A DNA stretch of 64,000 bases from Marinibacterium sp. (GTDB taxonomy: Bacteria > Pseudomonadota > Alphaproteobacteria > Rhodobacterales > Rhodobacteraceae): NCBI GenBank assembly GCA_025800215.1, contig JAOXSC010000073.1, positions 1 through 64,000 of the forward strand, in the 5' to 3' direction. This document shows, piece by piece, positions 45,943 through 54,218 of the stretch. Positions within the stretch are counted from its first letter, which is position 1, and each line of letters starts with the position of its first letter. The notes under the pieces are model-generated. The model worked only from the letters and a program-made list of their open reading frames with translations, was not told the DNA's origin and did not search any database. A program made the translations under genes and the position numbers.

Positions 45943-46644
45943 TCAGACCGCCAAATATGTTCGTGATATATCAGGATTGGCGTCCAGATCGTCGAAACGA
46001 CCCTCGAAGCGTATTTGTCCCTTTTCAATAATATAGGTTCGGTCAGACACTAGGCGGGCGAAATGCAGATTCTGTTCGCTGATCAATACCGACAGGCCTT
46101 CGCGTTTCAGTTCGGCAATCACGCGGGCCATCTGTTCGACGATCACCGGCGCAATACCTTCGGACGGTTCATCCAATAGAATCAACCTTGGGTTGCCCAT
46201 CAGGGTGCGTGCAATGGTCAGCATCTGCTGTTCACCGCCCGACAGTTGCTTGCCCAGATTGCGCCGCCGTTCCCGCAGGTTCGGAAACAGCGCATAAAGA
46301 TGATCGAGCCCCCATTCGGGCGCATCCGGGCGTGGCGGGCGGCGGCCGACCTCAAGGTTCTCTTCCACCGTCAGTTCACCAAAAATGCGCCGGTCTTCAG
46401 GCACATAGCCCAGACCCTGACGGCAGATCGCATGCGACGCCCGGCCCAGAATGTCGCGCCCGTCATAGCGCACCGCCCCGCCGGTCTGCCGCAGCAGGCC
46501 CATAACCGACTTCATCGTGGTCGATTTGCCCGCCCCATTGCGCCCCATCAGGGCGACCACTTCGTTCTGACCCACGCGCATGGACACGCCATTCAGGATC
46601 TGCGCGCGCCCGTACCAGGCGGACAGGTCTTGGATCTCAAGCAT
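45943..46644 (-). CDS. Liv-type ABC transporter ATPase (LivF), second system
   Basis: A 233-residue ATPase with the normal Walker A GRNGAGKSTTMKSVMG, signature LSGGEQQMLTIARTL and Walker B LILLDEPSEGIAP. Start at ATG 46644, overlapping the LivG-type gene by 8 bases. Because it is embedded in the nicotinate-type operon, it probably energises import of the pyridine carboxylate rather than of amino acids. Confidence 0.87.
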   Translation of the reverse strand: MLEIQDLSAWYGRAQILNGVSMRVGQNEVVALMGRNGAGKSTTMKSVMGLLRQTGGAVRYDGRDILGRASHAICRQGLGYVPEDRRIFGELTVEENLEVGRRPPRPDAPEWGLDHLYALFPNLRERRRNLGKQLSGGEQQMLTIARTLMGNPRLILLDEPSEGIAPVIVEQMARVIAELKREGLSVLISEQNLHFARLVSDRTYIIEKGQIRFEGRFDDLDANPDISRTYLAV

Positions 46645-47410
46645 CGGATGCCTCCGTTTCGAACACGGCACCGCCGCCCAGATAGACCTCTTGCACCAGC
46701 GGGTTGGCGCGGATGTCGCTGCCGCTGCCTTCGGCGATGATCTCGCCCCGGTTCAGCACCAGGATCCGGTGTGCATGGGCAAAGACCACATCCATATCAT
46801 GTTCGGTAAAGACCACGCTGACACCGCCACGCGCCACGATCTCCGCCGTCAGCGCCATCAGCGCCACCCGTTCGGACGGCGCCATGCCCGCCGTGGGTTC
46901 ATCCATCAGCAGCAGCGCGGGTTCATGCGCCAGCGCGATCGCCAGTTCCAGCCGTTTGAGATCGCCATACGCCAGTTCCGAGCACGCGCGCCCGGCCTGA
47001 TCGCGCATCGACACCAGATCGAGCAGCGCCATCGCTTCGTCCACGTAAAGGCGGGTGGCGCGCGAAAACAGGTCGAACACCCGGCGGTGATGGGAAATCA
47101 GCGCCATCTGCACGTTTTCCACCACGGTCATCGACATAAAAGTCGATGTGATCTGGAATGTCCGGCCCACACCCATGCGCCAGATGTCGCGCGGCGGCTT
47201 GCCGATCAGCGACTGCCCGCCCAGCGAAACCGTGCCTTCATCGGGCGGAAGATAGCCGTTGAGCATGTTGAAACAGGTGGTCTTTCCCGCCCCGTTGGGA
47301 CCGATCAGCGCAAGGAATTCGCCCTCGGCCAGATCGAAATTCACATCCCTGACCGCGCGGATCCCGCCAAAGCTCTTGGACAGACCGCGCACCTGCAGAA
47401 CCGTGCTCAT
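46637..47410 (-). CDS. Liv-type ABC transporter ATPase (LivG), second system
   Basis: A 257-residue ATPase with Walker A GPNGAGKTTCFNMLNGYLPP, FQITSTFMSMTVVENV and Walker B LLLMDEPTAGMAPSE. It starts at ATG 47410 and overlaps the permease stop by 4 bases (ATGA). An in-frame alternative nine codons earlier lies inside the permease gene and is unlikely. Confidence 0.87.
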   Translation of the reverse strand: MSTVLQVRGLSKSFGGIRAVRDVNFDLAEGEFLALIGPNGAGKTTCFNMLNGYLPPDEGTVSLGGQSLIGKPPRDIWRMGVGRTFQITSTFMSMTVVENVQMALISHHRRVFDLFSRATRLYVDEAMALLDLVSMRDQAGRACSELAYGDLKRLELAIALAHEPALLLMDEPTAGMAPSERVALMALTAEIVARGGVSVVFTEHDMDVVFAHAHRILVLNRGEIIAEGSGSDIRANPLVQEVYLGGGAVFETEASDA

Positions 47411-49251
47411 GCTGCACCCCGCTTGATGATGCGCCACAGGCGCTGAATGCCGCCGGCAATCCCGTCAGGCGCCACCAGCACCACCACCAGGATGATCGTG
47501 CCGAAGATGAAGCGCCAGTAATCCAGCCGCGTCACCCAGTCTTCGATCAGCACAAAGGCCGACGCCCCCAGGATCGGCCCGGCCAGCGCGTGAATGCCGC
47601 CCAGAAGCACCATGATCAGCCCGTCAATGCTCAGCGCGATGCCAAGGCTGTCGGGAAAGACGCTGCCCTTGGAGAAGGCAAAGACCACCCCCGCCAGCCC
47701 GGCAAACGCACCTGCAATGACAAACCCCATCCATTGATGAAACCGTGTGTCCACGCCGATCGCTTCAGCGCGGGTCTGGCTGTCGCGCACCCCGCGCAGC
47801 ACATAGCCAAAGGGCGAATAGGCGATCCGCCGCATCACCCAGATGCCGCCCACGCACAACACGAAAGCGATGTAGAAGTAGACACGGTCCGAACTGGCCC
47901 AGCCGGGCGGCCAGACACCCAGAATGCCATCATCCCCGCCGGTGAAATCCTGCCACTGAAAAGTCACGCCCCACAGGATCTGCGCCGCCGCCAGCGTCAG
48001 CATCGCCAGATAGACACCCGACAGCCGCACGCTGAACCAGCCGAAAAACAGCGCCGCCAGCGCCGCGCATAGCGGGCCGAATGCCATCGCGGGCAGCATG
48101 CCAAAGCCCAGGAACTTGACCGCCAGCGCCGCCGCATAGGCCCCGACCCCGAAATAGGCAGCATGGCCGAAACTGACCATCCCCCCGATCCCCATCATGA
48201 AATGCAGCGACACCGCAAACAGCGTCGCCACCATCACATCAACCAGCAGCACGCTGGTGAATTCGGCGGTGAAGAGCGGGCTCAGCGCCAGCGCCATCAG
48301 CCCCGCGCACATCACCATCATCGCCTTGGGGCTCATCAGGGTCAGCGGCGCTTCGGGGGCTTCGGGGGCGCCCGCTTCGCTGCCCGGTTTGCCCAGGATC
48401 CCATAGGGCCGGAAGATCAGCACGATCGCCATGACGATAAAGGGCAGCACGATCGAGATCTGCGGAAAGATCAGGATGGCAAAGGAATTGAGCACCGAAA
48501 TCAGCACCGCCGCCACAAAGGCCCCCGACACGCTGCCCATGCCACCGATGACCACCACCACAAAGGCTTCGCCGATGATCGACAGATCCATCTGCAGCGA
48601 CACCGCCTCGCGCGGGATCTGCAGCGCCCCGCCCAGCCCCGCCAGCGCCGAGCCCAGGACAAAGGCCGCCGAAAACAGCCACGCCTGGTTGATGCCAAGC
48701 GCCCCGACCATCTCGCGGTCCTGGGTGGCGGCGCGCACCAGCACGCCCCAGCGGGTCTTGTGAAACAGCAGCCAGATCCCGGCCAGCACGGCCGGGCCAA
48801 TGGCGATCAGCGCCAGGTCATATTCCGGGATCGGCTCGCCCAGGATCCGCACCGCGCGATCCAGCCCCGGCGCGCGCGGGCCCAGCAGATCTTCGGCCCC
48901 CCAGATCGCAAGGGCCGCATCCTGCACGATCAGCACCACCCCGAAAGTGGCGACAAGCTGAAACAGTTCGGGCGCGTGATAGATGCGACGCAGGATCGTC
49001 AATTCCACAACCAGCCCGATCAGCCCCACCACCAGCGCGGCCAGCACCACCCCTCCCCAGAAGCCCAGCACGCTGCCACTCCAGAGGGTGACCAGCGTAT
49101 AGGCCAGATAAGCGCCCAGCATGTAGAACGACCCATGGGCAAAATTGACGATCCGCGTGACGCCAAAGATGATCGACAGACCGGATGCGATCAGAAACAG
49201 CGATGACGCGTTCGCAAGCCCGGTCAGCAGCTGCGCAAAGTAAAATCCCAT
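47407..49251 (-). CDS. fused LivH-LivM permease
   Basis: A 614-residue protein that joins both Liv permeases in one chain. The LivH half (about 1-290) has ASGLSIIFGVTRIVNFAHGSFYMLGAYLAY and VIGGMGSVSGAF. A short linker rich in Glu, Ala and Pro (GSEAGAPEAPEAPLTLMSP) follows at about 300-318. The LivM half (to 614) has FMMGIGGMVSFGHAAYFGVGAYAAALA and LIMVLLGGIHALAGPILGA. The ATG at 49251 starts MGFYFAQLLTGL, as LivH proteins do; the upstream open frame runs into the binding-protein gene. The fusion fixes a 1:1 pore and contrasts with the separate livH and livM at 4853-7092. Confidence 0.88.
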   Translation of the reverse strand: MGFYFAQLLTGLANASSLFLIASGLSIIFGVTRIVNFAHGSFYMLGAYLAYTLVTLWSGSVLGFWGGVVLAALVVGLIGLVVELTILRRIYHAPELFQLVATFGVVLIVQDAALAIWGAEDLLGPRAPGLDRAVRILGEPIPEYDLALIAIGPAVLAGIWLLFHKTRWGVLVRAATQDREMVGALGINQAWLFSAAFVLGSALAGLGGALQIPREAVSLQMDLSIIGEAFVVVVIGGMGSVSGAFVAAVLISVLNSFAILIFPQISIVLPFIVMAIVLIFRPYGILGKPGSEAGAPEAPEAPLTLMSPKAMMVMCAGLMALALSPLFTAEFTSVLLVDVMVATLFAVSLHFMMGIGGMVSFGHAAYFGVGAYAAALAVKFLGFGMLPAMAFGPLCAALAALFFGWFSVRLSGVYLAMLTLAAAQILWGVTFQWQDFTGGDDGILGVWPPGWASSDRVYFYIAFVLCVGGIWVMRRIAYSPFGYVLRGVRDSQTRAEAIGVDTRFHQWMGFVIAGAFAGLAGVVFAFSKGSVFPDSLGIALSIDGLIMVLLGGIHALAGPILGASAFVLIEDWVTRLDYWRFIFGTIILVVVLVAPDGIAGGIQRLWRIIKRGAA

Positions 49252-49318
49252 GGGGTGACTGTCCCTTTCCTGGCGGTGCGGAAATGGCCGGGCGGTGCGC
49301 CGCCCGGCCGGTGGCGGA

Positions 49319-50533
49319 TCACTCGGCCGGGCGCAGGGCGGCGGCGTCAGCTTCAGAGGGCAGGTAATCGGCCCCGTCCGCATAGGACCAGTCGACCATC
49401 GACGGCACCCCGTCGACCAGACCGGTGCGGCCCACATAGGCACCCATGGTCGACTGGTGATCGGCGGCGCGGAAGGTGAAGGGCCCGGTGGGGCTGCTGT
49501 CGACGTTCAGACCCTCCATCGCGGCCAGCAGGGCGTCGGTGTCGGTCGACCCGGCCTTTTCCAGCGCAGCGGCGATCGCCAGGATCGAATTGTAGCCGAC
49601 GATGGACCCGGTTTTCGGGATCTCGCCGAACCGCGCCTCATACGCCTCGGCAAAGGCGTTGTGGGCAGGCGTATCAATGTCGGCAGGCGGATAGCCGGTG
49701 ACAATCCAGCCTTCGGGCGTTTCATCGCCAAGCGGCAGCAGATATTCCGGCTCGCCCGTCAGCAACGACGCCACATCACGGTCTTCGAACAAAAAGCGCA
49801 GCGATCCTTCGCGCACGAATTTGGCCAGGTCACCGCCAAAGGTGACGTTGAAAATCGCATCCGGCTTTGACGCCTCAAGTGCGCGCACGGTGGATCCGGC
49901 ATCAATCTTGAAGACCGGCGGCCATTGTTCTTCGACAAATTCCACATCCGGGCGCAGGCGGGTCAGTTCGCTTTTGAACGCCTTCACCGCATCCTGACCA
50001 TAGGCATAGTTCGGCGCCACGGTGGCCCATTTCACCGCATCAAGCTTGGCCGCCTGTTCGGCCAGCATCGCGGCCTGCATATGTGTCGAAGGCCGCAGCC
50101 GGTAGGTGTATTTGTTCCCCTTGGACCACACGATTGCATCCGACAGCGGTTCGGATGCCAGGAACAGAACCTCTTTCTGTTTGGCAAAATCGGCCACGGC
50201 CAGCCCGATATTGGACAGGAAGGTGCCAAAGATCAGCACTGCGCCATCCTTCGACACCAGCTCTTCGGCGATGCGGATGGCGGTGGCGGGATCGCCGGTG
50301 TCGTCGCGGCTGATCACCTCGAGCGGGCGGCCATCAATGCCGCCGGCGGCGTTGATCTGTTCCACCGCCAGTTCCCAGCCCTTCTTGTAGGGTTCGGTAA
50401 AGGCCGGCAGGCGGGTATAGCTGTTGACCTCGCCCAGGATGATGGGATCGGCGGCCTGGCCCGCCTTGGGCATCAGGCCGATCATCGGCAAGGCCGCAAT
50501 CGCGCCCAGAACGGCGCGTCTGATAACTGTCAT
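49319..50533 (-). CDS. ABC transporter substrate-binding protein (Liv/Peripla_BP_6 type)
   Basis: A 404-residue periplasmic binding protein with a signal peptide (about 1-28, RRAVLGAIAALPMIGLMPKAGQAAD, with twin arginines at positions 5-6). The two-lobed type I fold has YKKGWELAVEQINAAGGIDGRPLEVISRDDTGDP and IVGYNSILAIAAALEKAGS. AGGAG precedes the ATG. It lies between the PF06684 genes and the fused permease in one minus-strand operon. The ligand is probably a pyridine carboxylate or related heterocycle, judged by context. Confidence 0.86.
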   Translation of the reverse strand: MTVIRRAVLGAIAALPMIGLMPKAGQAADPIILGEVNSYTRLPAFTEPYKKGWELAVEQINAAGGIDGRPLEVISRDDTGDPATAIRIAEELVSKDGAVLIFGTFLSNIGLAVADFAKQKEVLFLASEPLSDAIVWSKGNKYTYRLRPSTHMQAAMLAEQAAKLDAVKWATVAPNYAYGQDAVKAFKSELTRLRPDVEFVEEQWPPVFKIDAGSTVRALEASKPDAIFNVTFGGDLAKFVREGSLRFLFEDRDVASLLTGEPEYLLPLGDETPEGWIVTGYPPADIDTPAHNAFAEAYEARFGEIPKTGSIVGYNSILAIAAALEKAGSTDTDALLAAMEGLNVDSSPTGPFTFRAADHQSTMGAYVGRTGLVDGVPSMVDWSYADGADYLPSEADAAALRPAE

Positions 50534-50654
50534 GTTCTGTCTCCTGTTGGATAATGATCACGGCCAGTTCGCCCGGCTTCTCTGTCGTGCTTTGGTGCTC
50601 AAACCCTGCGGTGCAGCACATCAGACCCGTCTTGTGCGGGTTCTGACGCGCGCG

Positions 50655-51236
50655 TCAACGCAATCCGTCCTCTCCTTTTGCATCCTGGCTGGTCAATCCC
50701 CCGACCCGAGGCAACGGGCGTCCACTATCGGTGACAGCGACCGCCACCATGATCTCACGCGCGCGGGGGGCGTCGTTGAGCATCACCTCGATCCCGTCGA
50801 AATGGCTGCGCACATAGGCGGCATCCTTGTGCCCCAAAGGCACGTCCAGCACCTGCCCCGGACTGCCCATCTTTTTCGACGATGGCACCAGCGCCGCCCC
50901 TTTTTCGACCTCGTGGCGCAGCGGCGCGCCCAGTTTGGGATGCAGGATCGCGGCGGCATGTTCCAGTTCGCCCAGCTCGCCCACCATGGCCGATTTGCCA
51001 TAGCTTTCGGCCTGATCGGGCGTGATGCCAAGCGCGTCGACACAGCGCCGCCCCAAAAGCGCGCCCAGCTCGGCGCCGCTGTCCATCAGCGGGGTCAGAT
51101 CTTCGACATAGCGGCCGGCAAAGGGGTTTTCGATCACCGCCACGGCCACCGCCTTGCGGGTGGGCGGGGCGATGGTCTGCCCGGCCTCGATATGGGTTTC
51201 TTCCACCGTGACGGCGATCTTGCGGATCCGTGTCAT
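50655..51236 (-). CDS. PF06684 (DUF1185, 'amino acid synthesis') family protein, copy A
   Basis: A 193-residue soluble protein. Family hallmarks are ENPFAGRYVEDL (about 36-47), GELGELEHAAA, LVPSSKKMG (about 115-124), YVRSHFDGIEV and a C-terminal GLR. Structures of the family have a chorismate-mutase/RidA-like fold; the biochemical function is unproven despite the family name. It overlaps copy B by 4 bases (ATGA), and the 121-base gap to the binding-protein gene follows. Its position between importer and reductase genes suggests a role in the same pathway. Confidence 0.82.
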   Translation of the reverse strand: MTRIRKIAVTVEETHIEAGQTIAPPTRKAVAVAVIENPFAGRYVEDLTPLMDSGAELGALLGRRCVDALGITPDQAESYGKSAMVGELGELEHAAAILHPKLGAPLRHEVEKGAALVPSSKKMGSPGQVLDVPLGHKDAAYVRSHFDGIEVMLNDAPRAREIMVAVAVTDSGRPLPRVGGLTSQDAKGEDGLR

Positions 51237-51814
51237 CTCAGCCCGTCCTTTCCTGTGATCTGCGATGCCTCAAGCCCGCCCGAGCGCGAATGCACCCGTG
51301 GCCCCGTGGTCATGACAAGGGCAAAGGCCAGTTCATCGGCGCGCGGGGCATCGGTGCAGCCGACCTCCATACTGTCGAAATGGCTGCGCACATAGGAGGC
51401 GTTGATATGGGTGATCGGCACATCCAGCCGCGCGCCGACCCCGCCGACCTTTTTCGACGAAGGAACAATTGCATTGGCCTGCCCCAGAAGCTGGCGCATC
51501 GCATAGCCGCCCGGTGCATGCCAAAGCGCGCCATGCTCAAGCTCGCCCGCAGCACCCACCAGCGATCCCTTGCCATATCCTTCGATCTGATCCGCACCCC
51601 CAAGGGCCTCAATCAGCCGCTGCGCCAGCGCCAGCCCCAGCGGTTTGAGATCTTCCATGAAGGGCTGGATGTCGGGTTCATAGCGGCCCGCAAAGGGGTT
51701 GGCGATCACCGCCAGGATCGACGCCCGGCGCAGCGGGGTTGCGGCGACGGGGCCGCCTTCGTGAAAGATCTCTTCGACCGACAGCACGGTCTTGCGCAAT
51801 TGCAGCTCAGGCAT
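51233..51814 (-). CDS. PF06684 (DUF1185, 'amino acid synthesis') family protein, copy B
   Basis: A 193-residue paralogue of copy A with the same landmarks: ANPFAGRYEPDI, GELEHGA, IVPSSKKVG, YVRSHFDSMEV, CTDAPRADE and a terminal GLR. Apart from these motifs the two are clearly diverged, so the duplication is old and the two may form a hetero-oligomer. It starts 8 bases inside the UPF0280 gene, with AGGAG upstream. No catalytic residues are established for the family. Confidence 0.82.
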   Translation of the reverse strand: MPELQLRKTVLSVEEIFHEGGPVAATPLRRASILAVIANPFAGRYEPDIQPFMEDLKPLGLALAQRLIEALGGADQIEGYGKGSLVGAAGELEHGALWHAPGGYAMRQLLGQANAIVPSSKKVGGVGARLDVPITHINASYVRSHFDSMEVGCTDAPRADELAFALVMTTGPRVHSRSGGLEASQITGKDGLR

Positions 51815-52667
51815 GGGCGGGCTCCTGTTGAATGGGGGGCGGGGTCACGGGGGCATGATCGGTCTGGCAGGCCTGCCCGCGCAGCACCAGATAGGCGGCC
51901 CGGATCAGCCCGCGCGCTTGCATGTCACGGGCCACGCGCAGCCCGCGCTGCAACGCGCTCTGGCATTCGGCGGGATCAAGCGGGCCGACCCCGACAACCA
52001 CCGGGCGCGCGCCCAGATCACTGTCATCGCGGATGCTGTGCGCGGGCGCACGGGCGATGGCGGGATGTCCGGGCAGATCCACCGCATTGGCAATCAGCGT
52101 CGCGGCCACATCCGCCGCAGCCGCCCCGTGCGCCAGCACCGTGACGCTGTCGGCAATGCCGAAGCCAAGGCTCCGGCCCCCGCGCCCCGAGGTGGCGATG
52201 CCGCCGATGCCGTCGCCTGCGGTGATGCCGACCCGGCCCAGATCCGCCCCGTCCAGCCCGGCAACAGCAATGCGGAACCGCGCGCCGGGCGCCAGCCACA
52301 GCGCGATGTCGCCACCATTGTTCACAGATGCCCGGCGCAGATCGGCCGCATCGCGCATCGCCCCCAGAACCTCATCCGCGACGGCCCCCGCCACAGCCGC
52401 CATCGGCGTCACAAAGACACCCGCATGGCGCCGCACCGCATCATGCATGCGCCGCGCCACCGGGCCTGCGGGCGGCGGGGCGGCCGGATCCATGGGCGCC
52501 CTGAGCAGGGGCAGGTCTTCCACCAGCCCCGACAGGATCGTGTCAAACCGGGCCCGCGCCGCCGCATAGGCGGCCGTCCGGTCGCCATCTGCCGTCACCA
52601 GCAGATCAATCGGCCCGTGCTGCAGATGCAGCCGCCCATCCCCCAGTATGACAGCCCGAGGCCCCAT
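51807..52667 (-). CDS. UPF0280 family protein (ApbE-like fold)
   Basis: A 286-residue protein of the UPF0280 family, which is related in fold to the flavin transferase ApbE. Conserved glycine-rich parts are ASVNNGGDIALWL (about 155-168) and GDGIGGIATSGRGGRSLGFGIADSVTVLA, corresponding to the flavin- and metal-binding parts of ApbE. Its ATG follows the TAG stop of the 6-hydroxynicotinate-reductase gene with no gap, so it is translationally coupled to it. Because the characterised reductase carries covalently bound flavin, a flavinylation role is an attractive inference. There is no signal peptide, so it acts in the cytoplasm. Confidence 0.8.
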   Translation of the reverse strand: MGPRAVILGDGRLHLQHGPIDLLVTADGDRTAAYAAARARFDTILSGLVEDLPLLRAPMDPAAPPPAGPVARRMHDAVRRHAGVFVTPMAAVAGAVADEVLGAMRDAADLRRASVNNGGDIALWLAPGARFRIAVAGLDGADLGRVGITAGDGIGGIATSGRGGRSLGFGIADSVTVLAHGAAAADVAATLIANAVDLPGHPAIARAPAHSIRDDSDLGARPVVVGVGPLDPAECQSALQRGLRVARDMQARGLIRAAYLVLRGQACQTDHAPVTPPPIQQEPAHA

Positions 52668-54218
52668 CTATCCCTTGTCCCCCTTTGACCAGCGATAGTT
52701 GCTCGACGCCATCGGATCGGGCTGGCCCGCCAGCCCTTCGACGCGGCGGTCACGGTCGCTCAGAACCTCGGTCACCGGGCGGATTTCGCTCATATGCCCG
52801 CCCAAGGCGTCATAATCGCTGACCCGCATGGTGAATTCGATGGGCGCCACCAGCGCCGGGGTGGGGACATAGCCGAAGGATTCAGTGGGCATGTCCATCA
52901 CATCCACCATCACGGTGATGCCGCCACCCGGCCAGACATAGGCTTCGGCCCCGCCGCAGGACACATAGGTCAGCGCACCTTTCACCGATTTGGTCAGCCG
53001 CACGGGGTTTTCGGTGACCCCGGCCCGCAGGCTGCCCCCGGCCCCGCCCATGAACAGCACCGAACAGACCGACGGTTCACAGTTCTCCGCGATCAGATCG
53101 GCCGAGCGCCTCAGCTGGTCGGGAATGGCCGCAGGCTGCGGGATCAGATCCTCATCCAGCTGGAAATAGCCATATTGCTCGCCCGTGGTCGACACCATCA
53201 GCAGGCTCAGGCCCGCGCGCGCGTGCTTGGGGTTGAAGTCCCCCAGAATGGTCAGCGGATCGTGAATATCGGTGCCGCCCCAGCCGGTGCCGGGTTCGGC
53301 CACGTTGAAATAGCGCCCCGGCGTCGACCGGCGCCCGTTGATGCGGATCCCCGTCGGCGGCACATCCAGCAGCTTGCCCGCCTGATGTTCCGACAGCACG
53401 CCGGTGATGTGGTCATCGACCACGACGACCTCGTCGACATGGCCGACCCACTGGCGCGCAAACATGCCGATCGCGGCCGATCCACAGCCCACACGCATCA
53501 GCTTTTCTTCGACCCCGTTGATCACCGGCGCCCGGCCCGCCTGCACGATGATGGTGGTTTCGTGGCCCGGCTCCCCGATCACCATCTCGACCGCCGCGCG
53601 GTTGCACAGGCGCAACAGCGCATCGCAGGTCACCCGCCCTTCGGCCTTGGAACCCCCGGTCAGATGTTCTACCCCGCCCAGCGACAGCATCTTCGAGCCA
53701 TATTCGGATGTCATCACATGCCCGATCGGCTCGTCCGCGACGCGCACCACGTCGCGCTCGTGGCCGATATGGCGGTCGGTGTCGATCTTCACCTTGACGC
53801 CGCAATAGGAAAAGATGCCTTCGGTCACCACCGTGACCATATCCACATCATCGACCTGCTGGCTGACGATAAAGGGCGCGGGCTTGTAATCGGGATAGGT
53901 CGTCCCGGCCCCCACCGCCGTCACGAAGGGCCGCGTGCCCTGCACGATGTCCCCATCCCAGTCATCGGGCCCCGCGCTGTCCTTGAGAAACGGCACCAGC
54001 CGCGCGTCACCCCCATCCGCCCTGTCGATGCCGTCGATGATGGTCAGCGGATCCAGCCGCACCAGATCGCCGCCGTGATTGGCATAGCGATCGCAGGCCC
54101 CGATGCGGCCCTCGGCGATATAGCACATGACCGGGCAGGCATCGCAGCGGATCTTGTCGGGCCGGGACCGCCCGCCGCCCATGGCCGCATCGGCCCCTTT
54201 GTCCGGTGGCATGCTCAT
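52668..54218 (-). CDS. 6-hydroxynicotinate reductase-like iron-sulfur flavoprotein
   Basis: A 516-residue cytoplasmic enzyme. An N-terminal cysteine cluster CDACPVMC...GACDRY (Cys25, 28, 32 and 42) suggests one [4Fe-4S] centre. Other conserved-looking parts are TEGIFSYCGVKVKIDTDRHIG, YGSKMLSLGGVEHLTGGSK, VINGVEEKLMRVGCGSAAIG, and the glycine-rich FMGGAGGSLRAGVTENPVRLT. It matches the enzyme that reduces 6-hydroxynicotinate to 1,4,5,6-tetrahydro-6-oxonicotinate in E. barkeri. Its start overlaps the Mo-hydroxylase stop by 4 bases (ATGA). The electron donor is unclear because no ferredoxin gene is nearby. It is the diagnostic gene of this cluster. Confidence 0.82.
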   Translation of the reverse strand: MSMPPDKGADAAMGGGRSRPDKIRCDACPVMCYIAEGRIGACDRYANHGGDLVRLDPLTIIDGIDRADGGDARLVPFLKDSAGPDDWDGDIVQGTRPFVTAVGAGTTYPDYKPAPFIVSQQVDDVDMVTVVTEGIFSYCGVKVKIDTDRHIGHERDVVRVADEPIGHVMTSEYGSKMLSLGGVEHLTGGSKAEGRVTCDALLRLCNRAAVEMVIGEPGHETTIIVQAGRAPVINGVEEKLMRVGCGSAAIGMFARQWVGHVDEVVVVDDHITGVLSEHQAGKLLDVPPTGIRINGRRSTPGRYFNVAEPGTGWGGTDIHDPLTILGDFNPKHARAGLSLLMVSTTGEQYGYFQLDEDLIPQPAAIPDQLRRSADLIAENCEPSVCSVLFMGGAGGSLRAGVTENPVRLTKSVKGALTYVSCGGAEAYVWPGGGITVMVDVMDMPTESFGYVPTPALVAPIEFTMRVSDYDALGGHMSEIRPVTEVLSDRDRRVEGLAGQPDPMASSNYRWSKGDKG

